Shown piece by piece: positions 22,251-33,930 of a DNA stretch of 64,000 bases (position 1 is the first letter of the stretch; the number at the start of each line of letters is the position of its first letter). The notes under the pieces were generated by a model, which was not told the DNA's origin, did no database searches, and was given only the letters and a program-made list of their open reading frames with translations. The translations under genes and the position numbers were made by a program. The DNA is from Cinnamomum chago (taxonomy: Eukaryota; Streptophyta; Magnoliopsida; Laurales; Lauraceae), in assembly GCA_038049695.1 (NCBI GenBank), contig CP142461.1, positions 33,673,001-33,737,000 on the forward strand, read 5' to 3'.

Positions 22251-23340
22251 GACGGTGTCAGTCCTAAAACTCCATCAACTTAGGAACAATGTTATTTAAC
22301 CACAAGTGCACAGTTGTCTATTTGAGACAGTAACTAATACAGGTAGAACCCACAAGGAGCTAGTTAAAGAAACTTTTAAATAAAGAAAATTAATTAATCA
22401 AAGAAGATGAGTTTTTAAATGAGTTAACGAAAAGAAAATCACACAATCAATTAGAAGATGAAAAATAACAATTGATAAAAATGATTAAAGCATAAGAATC
22501 CAACAAGCATCCACCCGTTTATTTATCAAGTAATCATAACTTGGTCCAACTTCTTCTTCAAACCAAAGACAAATCGATGTTTTTGACTTGGATAATTTAA
22601 CTTTAAAAGCCTTTTTAATTAACAAAAATCCAAAATTCAAGACTATTTCACCTCAGAGAAGTATAGAAATAATTTAAGCACTGCCCATCAAAGGTAAGCA
22701 TAATCCGTCAAAGCAAAACTCAGTCCTAAGTATGGACTATCAAACCTAAGCATGAATAATCAAAAATAAATTTCTATTTTCAGAAATTAAGAATGGAGGT
22801 TTGCCTAGGGCACGAAGGTAAGTCTATTAATCATTATGCACATAAATATGGAACACAAATTATAACTACTCATTAAATAAATAGGCGATTACTTATCTTC
22901 ATCCATGGCTCCAATCAAAGAAATTAGCCCGCCATAGCAAAGGTTACTTCTTGATTTATCATTAGAAGTGTACCTTTACAACTTCTCTTTCACAATAATC
23001 TTCCTTCAAAAGAAGTCCTTGGACATGGCCCAAAGATACCAAAAGACAAAATCACTGAAAAGAAGAAGAGGGAAGATGAGATGGAGCCGGCCTCACCAAT
23101 CTCTTGCAAGCACTACACACGGCCTCACCAATCACTCATGAGTAGCACTCACGGCCTCCTTTTGCGGTCCCTTCTTTCGGTCTGGCCTCCCCAATCTCTC
23201 GCAAGCACCACACACGACCTCACCAATTACTCATGAGCAGCACTCACGGCCTCCTTTTGTGGTCCCTTCCTTCAGTCCGACCTCTCCAATCACTCGTAAG
23301 CAATCCTTTTTATAAGGGTGCATAGGGAACAAATATCCCT
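22251..23340. repeat. Noncoding repeat region with unclassified LTR-like sequence
   Basis: The stretch is A+T-rich with no open frame that looks like protein. The opening GTGCACAG...GAACCCACAAGGAGCTAG phrase resembles edges of noncoding plant LTR elements. The 95-bp tandem repeat occupies its end. Confidence 0.3.
23089..23306 (+). repeat. 95-bp tandem repeat, about 2.3 copies
   Basis: Units start at 23089, 23184 and 23279, each opening with a GGCCTCACCAATC-like phrase. The period is exactly 95 bp between starts. Units 1 and 2 differ at roughly ten positions by eye. Each full unit contains two CTCACCAAT sub-blocks, so an older, shorter duplication is likely. No coding pattern is visible. Confidence 0.75.
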
Positions 23341-23819
23341 GTTCATCTAGTTGGTGTAGTGAGGTTCATCAAGTGATTGGCTTCGGTTGCGGTGCATGTA
23401 CAGGTCTTCACGTGGTATGCACAGGTCTTCAATATATCAGCTGTGACAATCCATCTGCGCTCACACCTATGGGTGGTGCTCTCGTGTTCAAGTGTGGGTC
23501 TCACATATAGCTTGTGTGGACTTTTCTTCTCCTTTGTTTCTCTCCTAAGGTGGGTTCCAAAAACACGAAGATACCATCCAAAAATAATCAAGAAAAATTA
23601 TTTCATGTGTCAATCAAAAGTCATGAGAGATTTAGATGGCATTTTTCATGATTTTAAGTGAAAATGTGGTTTTTCAAAGGATGTTGACTTAAAAACATAA
23701 AATCATCATTTCCCAATGAAATCAAGCATGATTAGATGATTAAGTCCTTAATTATTAAAAATTAATGATGAAAAATGTGCAATTTTAAAGACTCATCACC
23801 AAACACCCTAATTATTTTA

Positions 23820-24736
23820 CTTTTTCTCCCTCATTCCCTCATCTTCCTCCTTTCCCCTCATTTCCTTAGCAGCCTCTCCTCCTTGGCTCCTTCTCTTCCA
23901 AGTTTCAACCACTCTTGAGTCTTAAGCCTTCAAAAAGTCATTTTATTTGGTAAGAGAAAATCAATTTAATTGGGTACCCTCCGTCACCGACACCGTTACT
24001 TTCTATCAAACAAATATTAATTGTGCAAGGGAGGCTTGACCCACCACCATGGCCCGCAAGACCTTTTCATGCCCCTCACACCCATTTTGAGCCGTATGGA
24101 TACTACCAGCCATCTCAATCTAAAGAGAATGAAGATAGTTCATCTTCTTATTAAGAGCAACCTGAATATGGTTATGGGTATGGGACTGTAGCGCAACAGA
24201 ATGAAGCATATTTTTTCAGCCCATACCGAAGAAATGATGATGATGTTGCATTGGAATTAGGCTGTCATACTCATCAATCTCTCTCTCCAGTCCCCCCTAA
24301 TTTCAGGTAAATCATAAACCTTTTGATGTCCAAGTGCTTTATAATTCGTCTTGCCATCATGTTTCAAATTTTAATATGTTATCTTCATTATTGAATTTCA
24401 CAACTTGTTTGATAATTGATTGGCTGATAATTGATATGTGATCTTTATTTTCTTATATTTTGCATTAATAAATAAATCATAAGCCAAAATAATGGTCACA
24501 TTTTATGAAAAACTAGAGAAGACAACGACACAGGACTTATGACTTAAGGTGGCCGATATTTTGATTTATTGTTGTTACTAATGGAAAAAATATTGTTTTC
24601 CAGCATTTTCTAATATTCTGGATTTTTTGTAGAATTTTTTGGATTAAAAAAATTCACACTGCGACGTCCGAGACGGACTGATACCAATACCGTATCGGTT
24701 TTTCGGCTTGGGCAATACCGTGATTTTGAACCATGG
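23820..24736 (+). mobile_element. Degenerate hAT-type element (copy 2) with transposase tail remnant
   Basis: It matches 1040-1527 over its first 700 bp by eye. The right end at 24736 reads, in reverse complement, CCATGGTTCAAAATCACGG, matching the left end of copy 1 at 848. At 24030-24300 the plus strand has a P-P-R-P-F-H-A...FEPYGYYQP...PEYGYGYG pattern like the low-complexity tails of some plant hAT transposases. One stop interrupts it. No dimerisation domain remains. The left terminus is not found. Confidence 0.45.
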
Positions 24737-24774
24737 TGTTGTGTATGTGAGAGAGAGAGAGAGAGGTGGGTTGG

Positions 24775-25686
24775 TGTTAGGATTTTGAGTGTTGGCTAAA
24801 TTCATGAATCAGACAAAACCTTGGGTCTTCTAAGTTGTAACTTTTATTTAGAAAAGGACTCTGAAGATAGAAGATTGGAATGACTCTAAGAAGAAAGTCT
24901 GAAAGAATTAGAAGAAAAAGGTTGGAGAAAAGAGAGTTGAAATCCCGGATCAACCAGAATGGGGTCCACTCGAGCGACCACATCATCCGCTCGAGCAAAC
25001 ATGAGTCAAAAAGCCAGACGCCTGACATAAGTTGTTTTTGTGCTGAAACAGAACCTCATCCGCTCTAGTGGACAAGGTAACAGAGTCCTAGAAAAATTAG
25101 AAACTTTGTTCTAATTGTGCCCAAATTGATTGTTTTAATCTTAATCAAGTTAGACAACCTTAAGCACAATCTAAGGGCTATTTAAAGGACTCAAGGGCTA
25201 TTCTAAAGCGATGCCTCACCTCTTAAAGTTCCGAGTTAGTGATTATTATTGAGAGAATTCAACTCTACAGATTTATTAAAGAGTTGTACTGACAAGTTCT
25301 CTAGAGCCAGTTTCTTCTGCATCTTTTGTAGCAAATTATCTTCTTGCAAGAAGATTTGAGGATTCAAGCGCATGATTGAGTCTGTTACAATCAGCAATGT
25401 GAAGTCGTAGAAGTGTGAAACGACACAATGTAACTTCAGTCCTTAAGTAGAGAATATCTGTGGAGGAAATCTGAGTTTCTTGTAATTGCAAGATTCATAG
25501 TGCTTGATTATCGGTCCAGTTCCGACCCATGGTTTTTCACCCGGTTAGGGTTTTCCATGCAAAATCCGGTGTCCATGTAGTGTGTGCTTGTGATTTTATT
25601 TCCACTGCATATTGTTTATTTCTGCACACTTTTGGGCCGATTTATGGAATAGACCAATTTAGAGATTTCGCATCCTAAAACTTTCA
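24775..25686 (+). mobile_element. Copia-like solo LTR
   Basis: It runs from TGTTAGGATTTTGAG to CATCCTAAAACTTTCA. GTTGG (24770-24774) and ATTGG (25687-25691) flank it and match at four of five bases. The R/U5-like stretch at 25530-25590, with GGTTTTTCACCCGGTTAGGG and GTTTTCCATGC, is typical of plant copia LTRs. No primer site or coding domain follows. A (GA)n tract lies just outside at 24749-24765. Confidence 0.6.
24950..25075. repeat. Palindromic-word cluster E
   Basis: CCACTCGAGCGACC, CCGCTCGAGCAAA and CCGCTCTAGTGGAC occur within 125 bp, variants of a GCTCGAGC theme. The position is near the start of the copia-like LTR. It is the weakest of the six clusters because only three words are present. 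Confidence 0.45.
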
Positions 25687-26041
25687 ATTGGTGAAAAGAA
25701 AATGGTAAAAGAGAGATGTCACGTGTTTTGTTCACATGTGTCATGAGAAAAGATGTTGAAAACTTTTTGAGATTGGACAGGAAAGTGGAATGGGAGAGGG
25801 ATTGTCAAACAATAGAGAAGAAAGAACGGAGGAAGTGTCATAGAGAGGTGAGAAGCAATGTTTGAGACACAAAAGGTAAGATGGAAATGGAAGTGAAAGC
25901 ATGCAGGTAATGTGATCTTATTAACACACATTGTCAGAATAATAAGTGGAGAGAGAAAGAGCATGCATGCATCTCACTTCCCCTGTCTACAAGTTTGGTG
26001 AGAAGCAAAATTATTGTGGGGAGTTACATTTGGTTAAACGA

Positions 26042-26050
26042 GAGTGAAAA
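26042..26050 (+). repeat. MULE-1 target-site duplication, left
   Basis: GAGTGAAAA directly precedes the left terminal repeat of MULE-1. The identical 9 bases follow the right terminal repeat at 31808-31816. A 9-bp duplication is the norm for Mutator-like elements. Confidence 0.95.
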
Positions 26051-26553
26051 GGGGAGTTCTATTGGCACCACAAAAATTTCTCTTCCCATCGAATTTCTCT
26101 CCACACCCATGTATAACATTTGAATGTTTATTGGTTTTACTTTCCGCACCCATCCACATACCCAAACTACCCCTGCCATTTAGACCTGCTCTCCTCTCTC
26201 TACTCACACACGTTCTCCACCTTCCCGTAACGCCTGTAATTCCTCCAGCCCTTGATTCATCTGTCACACATTCATTTTGACGATTAGGCAAGTGAAGGGA
26301 CCGAACCACAGTCTTTGAATCAATTTGCTGCGGTCATTTTCAACGAAGAAGGCAACATCACCGATATATTTAAATCAAGGGTGAGCTCACCACCATCCTC
26401 ATTGTTGTATTTTTGCAAATAGTTGTTTGTATCCACTATTTTGCATGAATATATGTTGAAGGGATACATATGTTTTGAATGTTATCACATATTTGTTGTG
26501 TATTCGCACTGTAGTGAGTGATTCAAACTCCCTTTTTTTTATTTTCCGCACGA

Positions 26554-26780
26554 TATGTTCGATACTGAAAGTTCGAACATATTGAAAATGTTCGGATTGT
26601 AAGTTCCGAACATATTAAGAATGTTCGGATTTTAAAGTTCAAACATATCTTAAATGTTCGGAAGTGATTATTCAAACATATTGTGAATGTTCAGAATTTA
26701 ATGTTCGAACACTGACTGAATGTTCATAACTTAAAATCCGAACATTCCATGAAAATTTTGAACAGACAGTGTCGAACAAT
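26554..26780 (+). repeat. MULE-1 left subterminal repeats
   Basis: Six or seven irregular units of 33-38 bp alternate ATGTTCGGA and TTCGAACAT words, so neighbouring words can pair. The array lies just upstream of the PMD start codon at 26836. The same words fill the right side. Subterminal repeats of this kind commonly bind the transposase or carry promoter activity, which is an inference here. Confidence 0.8.
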
Positions 26781-26835
26781 AACTGGTTAATGCAGTTTTT
26801 GTGTTTTACACTCTTCTTCCAATGTTTCATCAGAA

Positions 26836-28634
26836 ATGGATAGGTCAAGCTGTTCCAGGGTAAGACTGACAGCTTCCAACAGAAGGCGCCATCGAAGAAT
26901 TGAAGAGGTGGTAGAAGAAGAAATTGAGGAACCGGAATATGATTTTGCAGAGGGCAACGAAGAAGGAGCCCCTGTTGAACAACTTGATGAAGAAGTTGTC
27001 AGTGAACAAGAAATAATTGCGGGGCCAGAAGATCGTTCTTTGTTGCCCAGTTTCAACACACACATAGCTGCATACATTTGGCATCACAGGTATGTTCTTG
27101 CTTTTTACTTTTTATATCATGGTCAATGCATTAGTTATACAATCTTCAATAATGTACCATTTCTTGAATACAGGAACGGGTTGCGCTGAAGTGTTTGAAC
27201 CATGGACAGAAAATACAACACTAGCATTTAAACGAGAGCGACAGGTTTAGAGACTTAGTAGCTAGATCTGACTTGAGTCCACTTATCACAGCATCATATC
27301 GCTCTGTTAGTAAGATCCTTGTATCTTGTTTTGTGGAAAGGTGGCAACCTGAAACAAACACCTTTCACATACCGTTCGGTGAGATGTCCATTAGTCTATA
27401 TGATGTTGCCACCATACTTGGGATCCCGGTGACTGGCCGTTCTGTTGCGTACCATGGTAGATTGTCATATCAAGATGTTCATTCACTACTTGTTGATTAC
27501 TTAGGAGTTTATCCAAATGAGGCAAATGATGAGCTGTAGCTGGTTCGAGGCCAATGTGTAAGATTAGAGTGGTTAAGAGGGAGGTTCTCAAACAAATCTG
27601 ATGAAGATGGAAAGGACATGATTGATTGTGCAGTGAGAGCATATCTTCTGTATTTATTAGGATGCACATTGTTCACCGACAAGATTGGCACACGTGTGCC
27701 AATTATATATCTGACGCTCTTGACAGACTTGGAGCGTGTCCGTACATATGCATGGAGTGCCACTGCTCTAGCTTACTTGTATCAACAGTTGGGATTGGCT
27801 ACCCGTCATGAAGTCAAACAAATTGCCGGATATCTTACGCTGCTAGAGGCGTGGATTTATGAGCATTTTGAGTGTTTGGCTCCAACTCCCAACATTTTGA
27901 GTGTTTGGTCATTTCAGGTCACATGGGATCCTTATTACGATGTTAGGCAGCACCATCCATTTAATCAGGTTGCCTTCTACCGTGGGTGTATTAAGTGCAT
28001 AGACGTTGTTGAGCCCTCTCATCCAGATAGGATCCTTAGGCAATTTGGTAGGGTGTAGACTATTCCATCAGCCCCGTTAGCCCCGATTCGTGCTGCACGA
28101 GGCCCGACCGCAGGAGCGTATCAGATTGCTTATCAATATTTTGATCAAGTCTGGGAAAGATAGAATGATCACCAACTGTCTGGGTTGAATCGAAGCACAC
28201 CCGTTCGACGTCCTTCTGATTGCGTACCAAATTACGTGGATTGGTACGCAAGAGTATCATGGAGAGTGCTTCAAAACCCTAACCTCCGATCAGATTATCG
28301 CCCACGTCCTCGAGCTAAGCAGTCTAGTGCAGACATTGATTATGAGATGGTATGGTTAATATACCAAATTATAATCCTTTTTTTTATTTTTTTTATTGAA
28401 CTCATGAATTAATCCATTGAATTGCAGCGCAATGCAGGTGCCCTAAGCATCCTTGATAGAGTCATCGAGAGGGGTCCGTAGGGTTGGATTGAAGTCCCTT
28501 ATGGTATATACACTGCAGTCGATCAGGCAGCACATGTTCTGCGTGGAATGTCTATCGAAGAGGTGGAGCGCACGGTACGACACCCCAGTATGACTGCTTG
28601 TTCTTACCCCGCAGGGACATTTGATGATTTATGA
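26836..28634 (+). pseudogene. Plant-mobile-domain (PMD/MAIN-like) protein gene carried by MULE-1, broken
   Basis: Exon 1 (26836-27089) encodes an acidic start and DRSLLPSFNTHIAAYIWHH, then a GTATGT donor. Exon 2 (27174-28350) holds the PMD core: SCFVERWQPETNTFHIPFGE, SLYDVATILGIPV, WLRGRF and YLLYLLGCTLF. Exon 3 is 28428-28634. Joining exons 1 and 2 shifts the frame. Stops lie at about 27537, 28056 and 28163, and one in exon 3 near 28482. PMD proteins include MAIN and MAIL1, which affect heterochromatin silencing. Many copies travel in transposons. I read this one as element cargo, not a host gene. Confidence 0.8.
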
Positions 28635-28792
28635 GTGAATTCCATGTGTTCTATTACTAAAATATAATGTAAATGATCTTTATGGGTTGTATGGATTGGC
28701 ATTTGTCAACCTTTTTTGGTTGTATGGATTTCATTGCCAGCAAATTTTGGAATATGTTGTAAAACAAATTATGAATATAACCCAATTGCAAA

Positions 28793-31422
28793 TTATGAAC
28801 CAGCATTTCTTGATCTTTTTCTCACTGCTCTAGGTTTTTCTTGTTTTTTTGGTTTGTGTTCCAATGATGCCTTAATGCTAATGGGAGCAGGTGAGTGAAT
28901 ATCCTGAGCAGATTGTACCATCTCAAAAGCACTTAGTTCTCTTCTGGTGGATGTATCAATCCTACTACGTGGTCGCCCACGGGTTCGGGTCTTAACTTCG
29001 GGTTCTAACAAAAAGGTACTGTCTGGAGTTGACAGTTCTCTCATCTTCTTTAAGAGTTGCAGTTTTCTTGTTTGATCGTATTCATTGAACCGCTGTTCAA
29101 GTAATCCCAACACCGCCTTGCAGTCCAACTCCAGAGTTGACCGCTTCGAAATGGTACAAGGATGCATGTCAAGCTTGGCCCAATGCGGGTGTATACATTG
29201 AAGGGGAATTGGCTGTCCTTCTGAAACATATGCAGCGATCTCATGTGCATATGGTAACCCGTGTGTGGCACGAATAATACATTCACATGCAATCCTATCT
29301 ATTCCAACCATACTTGATCTCTTAGTTTCTACCAATATTTTCTCCATCGCATTTCGTGAGATGTTCCCACGAAGCTCCTTAAATTCTGAGGGCTTGAAAC
29401 TGTGTTCCACGATTGTCTTGCTCTTCTCGAATGATGCTTTAATACTTGCATGATGTAATTCAAGCAAGCTATGTGTTTTTGCCTAATTTGACTCAAAAGT
29501 ACCCTGAGATAATCCAAGTTGCCTGTTCAACTGTGAATGTGAAGACTCGGCCCTATAGTAATAACATTAAAATTAATTGGTTTGCAAAAAAATAAATTAA
29601 GAATACTTATAAATTATCAATTATGGGATAATGAAAGTACAAGGCTCACCTGTTTGATGTAGTATTTCCAAAATGCATGCATTTATCTACCCACGCTGAG
29701 ACAAATCTCTCATTGTATTCATCTAACCAAATATCCTTCACATACTGCAGTGCTGAAGGATATGTTACGAACTCTTGATTTAACTTACGGAGATTATCAA
29801 TATACTCTTCTTTTGTGGAGGAATGGATCAACATATTCCAATACAATGTGAATATATCCCACTTTTCCTTTGTTTCAAACAACTTCTTACATTTCGTTAG
29901 GACATTCTTGTTTATATGTCATTTGCATAATAAATGTCTCGCATTAAGGAATACACCTTTGATGGCTTTCATGAGTGATAATTCTCTGTCTGTCACAATA
30001 ACATCAGGAAGAGCATCCTCACCAATAATAGAACGTAATACACTCAAAGCCCATGCATAGTTGCTTTCGTGTTCTGCTTCAATGTAAGCGAAGCACACAG
30101 AGAAAGTCATGTCTGTTGAAGTCACTCCAACAATCTCTAATAAGGGCATGCGATACCGGTTGGTCTTGTAAGTGCAATCCATTATTAAGACACGAGGAAA
30201 TGCCCGCAACAACTCTATGCTTTTTGGATGAGCCCAAACCAAATCAGTGATAGTGTCACTGTCCTCACAGTTCCTGTGGCACTCAATGTACTTATGCTCT
30301 GTCAACTTTCCCATGAGTTGTTGCATCTGTGTCCTCCCACCTCGCTCAACATCTCTATGCCTGTGACGAGCATTGCAAATGGTCTTAATTGTTGTTACAT
30401 TTAATTCACTTCTTTATTTTAACATAACCAGAATGTCTTTCGGTCGCACCATGCTCTTAGACATATCAATCATCAATCTTGTTTTCTCAATCTCCCTGCG
30501 AATGAATGACCCTTTAGATACTCTGCAGCAGGGTGATTATGTACACCACATGCAACTTTCAACATCCAATCATCAAAAGTATCCAACTTTTTACCCTTTA
30601 ATGTAAAAGGGCATCCACATTTCTTCGACCCTGTTTGCTTGATCTTCTTCTTAGAAGGCCCCTCATAATTGGTCTTACTATGCTTGAAATAGACGCTTCT
30701 CTCACATGCTAGGACAACTCTAGCTTTTATTACAGGCCTTGCAGCATTTGATACCTTTATGATGATGACGAAACCATTTCTTTTACCCACGTCACAAGCC
30801 CAGTTCACCATTACATCTCGACTGTGAAATATCTGAACACATAACCATTGAATAAGACATTAGTAACACAAAATATTTATTCAAATTGTAATTTAATATG
30901 TCTTTGTAATTTAATGTCTTACTTCTTCGGTTGTAAACGCATCTGTAAAGTCCGCCACATAGGTTGACTGAACTTGGCTTTTATCTGTGGATTTCTACAG
31001 TGAGGAGAAAGAAAATGTTAATTACTGTGGACCGTTCGGACATATACAGCCGCACATCAGTAGAATGTTCGAAATATTATAACCGAACCTATAGTATATG
31101 TTCGGTTATAAATTTACGAACATTCTACATATGTTCGGAATTTAACTCCCGAACATTCTAAACATAGTACATTTGTTTGGAATTTAATGTTCGAACATTC
31201 TACATATGTTCGGAATTTAATGTCGAACATTCTACATATGTTCGGAACTTAATTGCCGACCACGCAACATATGTTCGGTTGTATCAGACCGAACAGAACA
31301 CGAGAAACAAAATAAAACTTGAAAACAAAAGTGGCGAAAAAACTCAAATAATCAACCAAACTTACCTTTCCGCTGCTATTAGGAATGCAAGACACGATTT
31401 CCCTTTTTACTTCCTTCTTCAT
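28793..31422 (-). pseudogene. MULE-1 transposase (MULE/FAR1-like family), broken
   Basis: Four exons with GT-AG borders: 31422-31366 (19 codons), 30994-30923, 30832-29650 and 29552-28793. The N-terminal WRKY-GCM1-type zinc-binding region is visible (ERSVYF, KKCGCPFTL, VHNHP). The DDE core follows with LIMDCTYKTNRYRMPLLEIVG and VIVTDRELSLM, giving the first two acidic residues. The SWIM-like motif CECIIRATHGLPYAHEI has Tyr where a Cys is expected. A frameshift near 30495, an upstream stop near 30421, and stops at 29919-29921 and 29483-29485 disable it. A domesticated FAR1-type gene is unlikely given the flanking element ends. Confidence 0.9.
31033..31297 (-). repeat. MULE-1 right subterminal repeats, inside transposase intron 1
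   Basis: About seven units of roughly 36 bp carry the same TTCGGAATTTAATGTTCGAACAT-type words as the left array, though each word is shorter than 20 bases. They occupy the first intron (30995-31365) of the transposase gene. The intron placement keeps repeat growth from changing the protein. Confidence 0.8.
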
Positions 31423-31807
31423 TGCAATGTTTGGTTCGATTAAACTACAAAAAATAGAGTTTTCGTTTTATAGAAGCAAGAAGATTTAAGATGGAAGGAG
31501 GAGAAGTGTGGGAGAGTTGTACAATACTGTAGAGAGAGTGAAGGAAGAAGGAATTGTGTGAAGTGCAGTGGAGGAAAGGGAGATGAGTGAGTGTGGGAAG
31601 ACGACCGGTGAAAAAGGAAGGAGAGATGAGTGAGTGTGGGAAGAAGGAAGGGAGAGAGTAGTTATGTGTGTGAAGAGAAAGTTATTTTTTCTTTTGCATA
31701 ATGAGATGTCCATTTCAGTAATTTCACATAAAAATATTATTGTAAAAATAATAATAATAATATCTGCGGTGGGAAGAGCAATTTTCGTGGTGCCAATAGA
31801 ACTCCCC

Positions 31808-31816
31808 GAGTGAAAA
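31808..31816 (+). repeat. MULE-1 target-site duplication, right
   Basis: GAGTGAAAA, identical to 26042-26050. From 31817 to 33117 I see no gene. The sequence is A+T-rich with a few poly-A and poly-T runs. Confidence 0.95.
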
Positions 31817-33117
31817 TTTTGTTTAGAAGTGGTAAAAAGATAGTGAAAACAGGCAAAGAAAACAATTGGAGAATTTCTTTCTTGTGGACAAAATTAGTCT
31901 ATGAAAACCAGATGGTGGATATGATTGTTTTCTCTTTACCCAACATCCTTCTTATGATCATTGCATATTGGAGCCACAACTAATATATATAAGTTCTATA
32001 CATATAAATTCTTATATATGGATGTACAAAATATCATCGTTTTGTAAGCTTTTTGTTTGTTCTTATACATGGGGCCCACATACGATCGATCGAGTCCTTT
32101 CATGCTTATCAATTGGAACTAGTCTCTGCTTGTCTTTAACTTTGATGAAAGTCACAATTGGATATATTTACAAAAAAAAAAAATTGTTCAGGACAATATA
32201 CAAAAATGAAGGGCTAAAGTCACGGGATCTAAGTGATATTGTGCAGAATTTACAGTCATTAAACTCCAACAAGTTAAAAATGAAAGGTCAGGGTCATTGG
32301 ATTGGATTGATATTGCAAACACACCTAATTACTTCATAAGCTATCCATTGATTGTTTTGATCTTGATTGTCATGCATTTATGTAGAACCAAAAAAGTAGC
32401 CTTTTCAAGATACACTATAATTTATAAGATAATGTCAGACGCTACCCTTAAAGAAATAATGGATTTAAAAAAATCAATGACCCCTATTATCAATGGCAAC
32501 AAAACTGAAGTCATCAAGGAGCCAAGTCAATAGATAAATAGATTCAACTTATACAAAGAAAATTTTTTTTATTGGGCTATGGTCAACCCAGGTAAGGATA
32601 CCATATTTGTGGCATATCCTACCTAGAAAAATGAGGAAACAGGTCAAACAGGGTTGGTGCCATATGGGGTATAGGTAATATTTTTTTTATTGGAGGAGAT
32701 TGGATGTCATCTGATTTTACATCTCTCCTCCAGGTGGCACTCCGGATCCAAAAAATGAGGGCTCTTAATTTCAGGGATATAATCATCCAAGGAGACTAAT
32801 TCTCTGCTCATCAAAGTGGGCCCCACAAGGCTAATCTTCAAAATTCCCATCATCAATGTTCCTGATTGGACTAGCTGATAGGCAGATGGCTATGCATGTA
32901 AAAGTTTAAGAAAGGAAGCATATCTTTTACTTAGGAGACGGATCCCTATTGGGACGAATCACAGGGTGTCAGATATTGGGAAGAAGAAAAAAAAAAATTT
33001 AACAGAGGAGATGGGATATCATTAATTTAACATTCTCTCCCCCCACGTAGCCAAACAAGGGGATCCGGGGATCCTTTACTTATAGCCGCTAAACGTGGAC
33101 TTGTACCTTTTAAATTT

Positions 33118-33270
33118 GGTACTCTATTTATAGAGGAATTTACCAAATAAATCTCTGTAGGTTCCTATACCACTCATGGGGTCCCAAAAAAATCGTATTA
33201 TTGGATTAGGTCCTCAAGGGCTGTATTTGTATTTTTTTTTGTATTTTGGCTATATGGTCGATATCGGCCA
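33118..33270 (+). repeat. MULE-2 left terminal inverted repeat
   Basis: It opens near GGTACTCTATTTATAGAGGA and includes ATACCACTCATGGGGTCCC at 33167-33185. It pairs with 42577-42729. The first 15 bases align poorly, so the terminus may shift. The repeat runs into the first GATATC palindrome at 33256-33269. Confidence 0.85.
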
Positions 33271-33644
33271 TAATCAGTTACAACCATCACGCGCTGTGGC
33301 CCTTTTCCCTTTTTGTTCGACCATCACTTTCCCCCATTCCCTTTCGTCTCTCGCTGTCAACACTCTCCCCCTTTCCAGTGGTCCCAAGCACTTTGGCGCC
33401 AATTTTTCGAAGGTGGCTGGTATGGAGGTACGTTTCTTCCTCATTTCAACCCTTTTTCTTTGTGCCTTGGATTTTGAATGAAGACGTGTTGTTCTAGGGT
33501 TCGGTTTGATGGCTCTGTTATTCTTTTCTTCTTCTCCTCATCTTCTCATCTTCTTCTCATCTTCATTACCCATTGTGCAGACGTGATATCTAGATCTCCA
33601 ACTTTAAATTTGACATATTGAATTGTATATGGCCGATATCGGCT
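33256..33644. repeat. MULE-2 left GATATC palindromes
   Basis: GGTCGATATCGGCC at 33256-33269 and GGCCGATATCGGCT at 33631-33644 are near-perfect 14-bp palindromes. The second extends outward as TATATGGCCGATATCGGCT. Between them is a pyrimidine-rich leader and a possible ATG followed by a GTACGT donor at 33421-33432. Confidence 0.75.
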
Positions 33645-33930
33645 ATATTTTATAAATCTCCCCCAAACGAGGCAGTTTATGAATAGCTTCTTCCGGGTTG
33701 ATGCGCGTGACTTGTAGAATAATGGAGTTAGAGTCGTGGAATCTATTGTGACGCACAAATCTATTATTAAAGACCATTTCTGAGTTCCAGAAAGATATAA
33801 GCATCAAGTAAAATGATTAAAAGCTTACAATTATGAACAAATATGAAGTAAGAGTCACAATCAGTTTGAATGCTTTAAGCACTATAATTGTTATTGTTCC
33901 ATTATGTCTGGACCAGTGTAACATACCTTC

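Larger units (their letters stand above)
26051..31807 (-). mobile_element. MULE-1, complete Mutator-like element (5757 bp) carrying a plant-mobile-domain gene
   Basis: The ends are inverted repeats starting GGGGAGTTCTATTGGCACCA (26051-26088 and 31770-31807, about two mismatches). A perfect 9-bp duplication flanks them. Two genes face each other: a PMD gene on the plus strand and a MULE transposase on the minus strand, ending about 160 bp apart. Each gene begins next to a subterminal array of about 36-bp repeats. Both genes carry stops, so the copy is no longer autonomous. The exact duplication and good end match suggest a fairly recent insertion. The element lies in noncoding repeat-rich DNA. 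Confidence 0.95.

Noticed and set aside
26836..28634. Host MAIN/MAIL1-like PMD gene
   Set aside because: It lies inside MULE-1 and has a frame break at the first intron and at least three stops.
28793..31422. Domesticated FAR1/FRS-type transcription factor gene
   Set aside because: The gene lies between inverted ends with a perfect 9-bp duplication and carries a frameshift and several stops.
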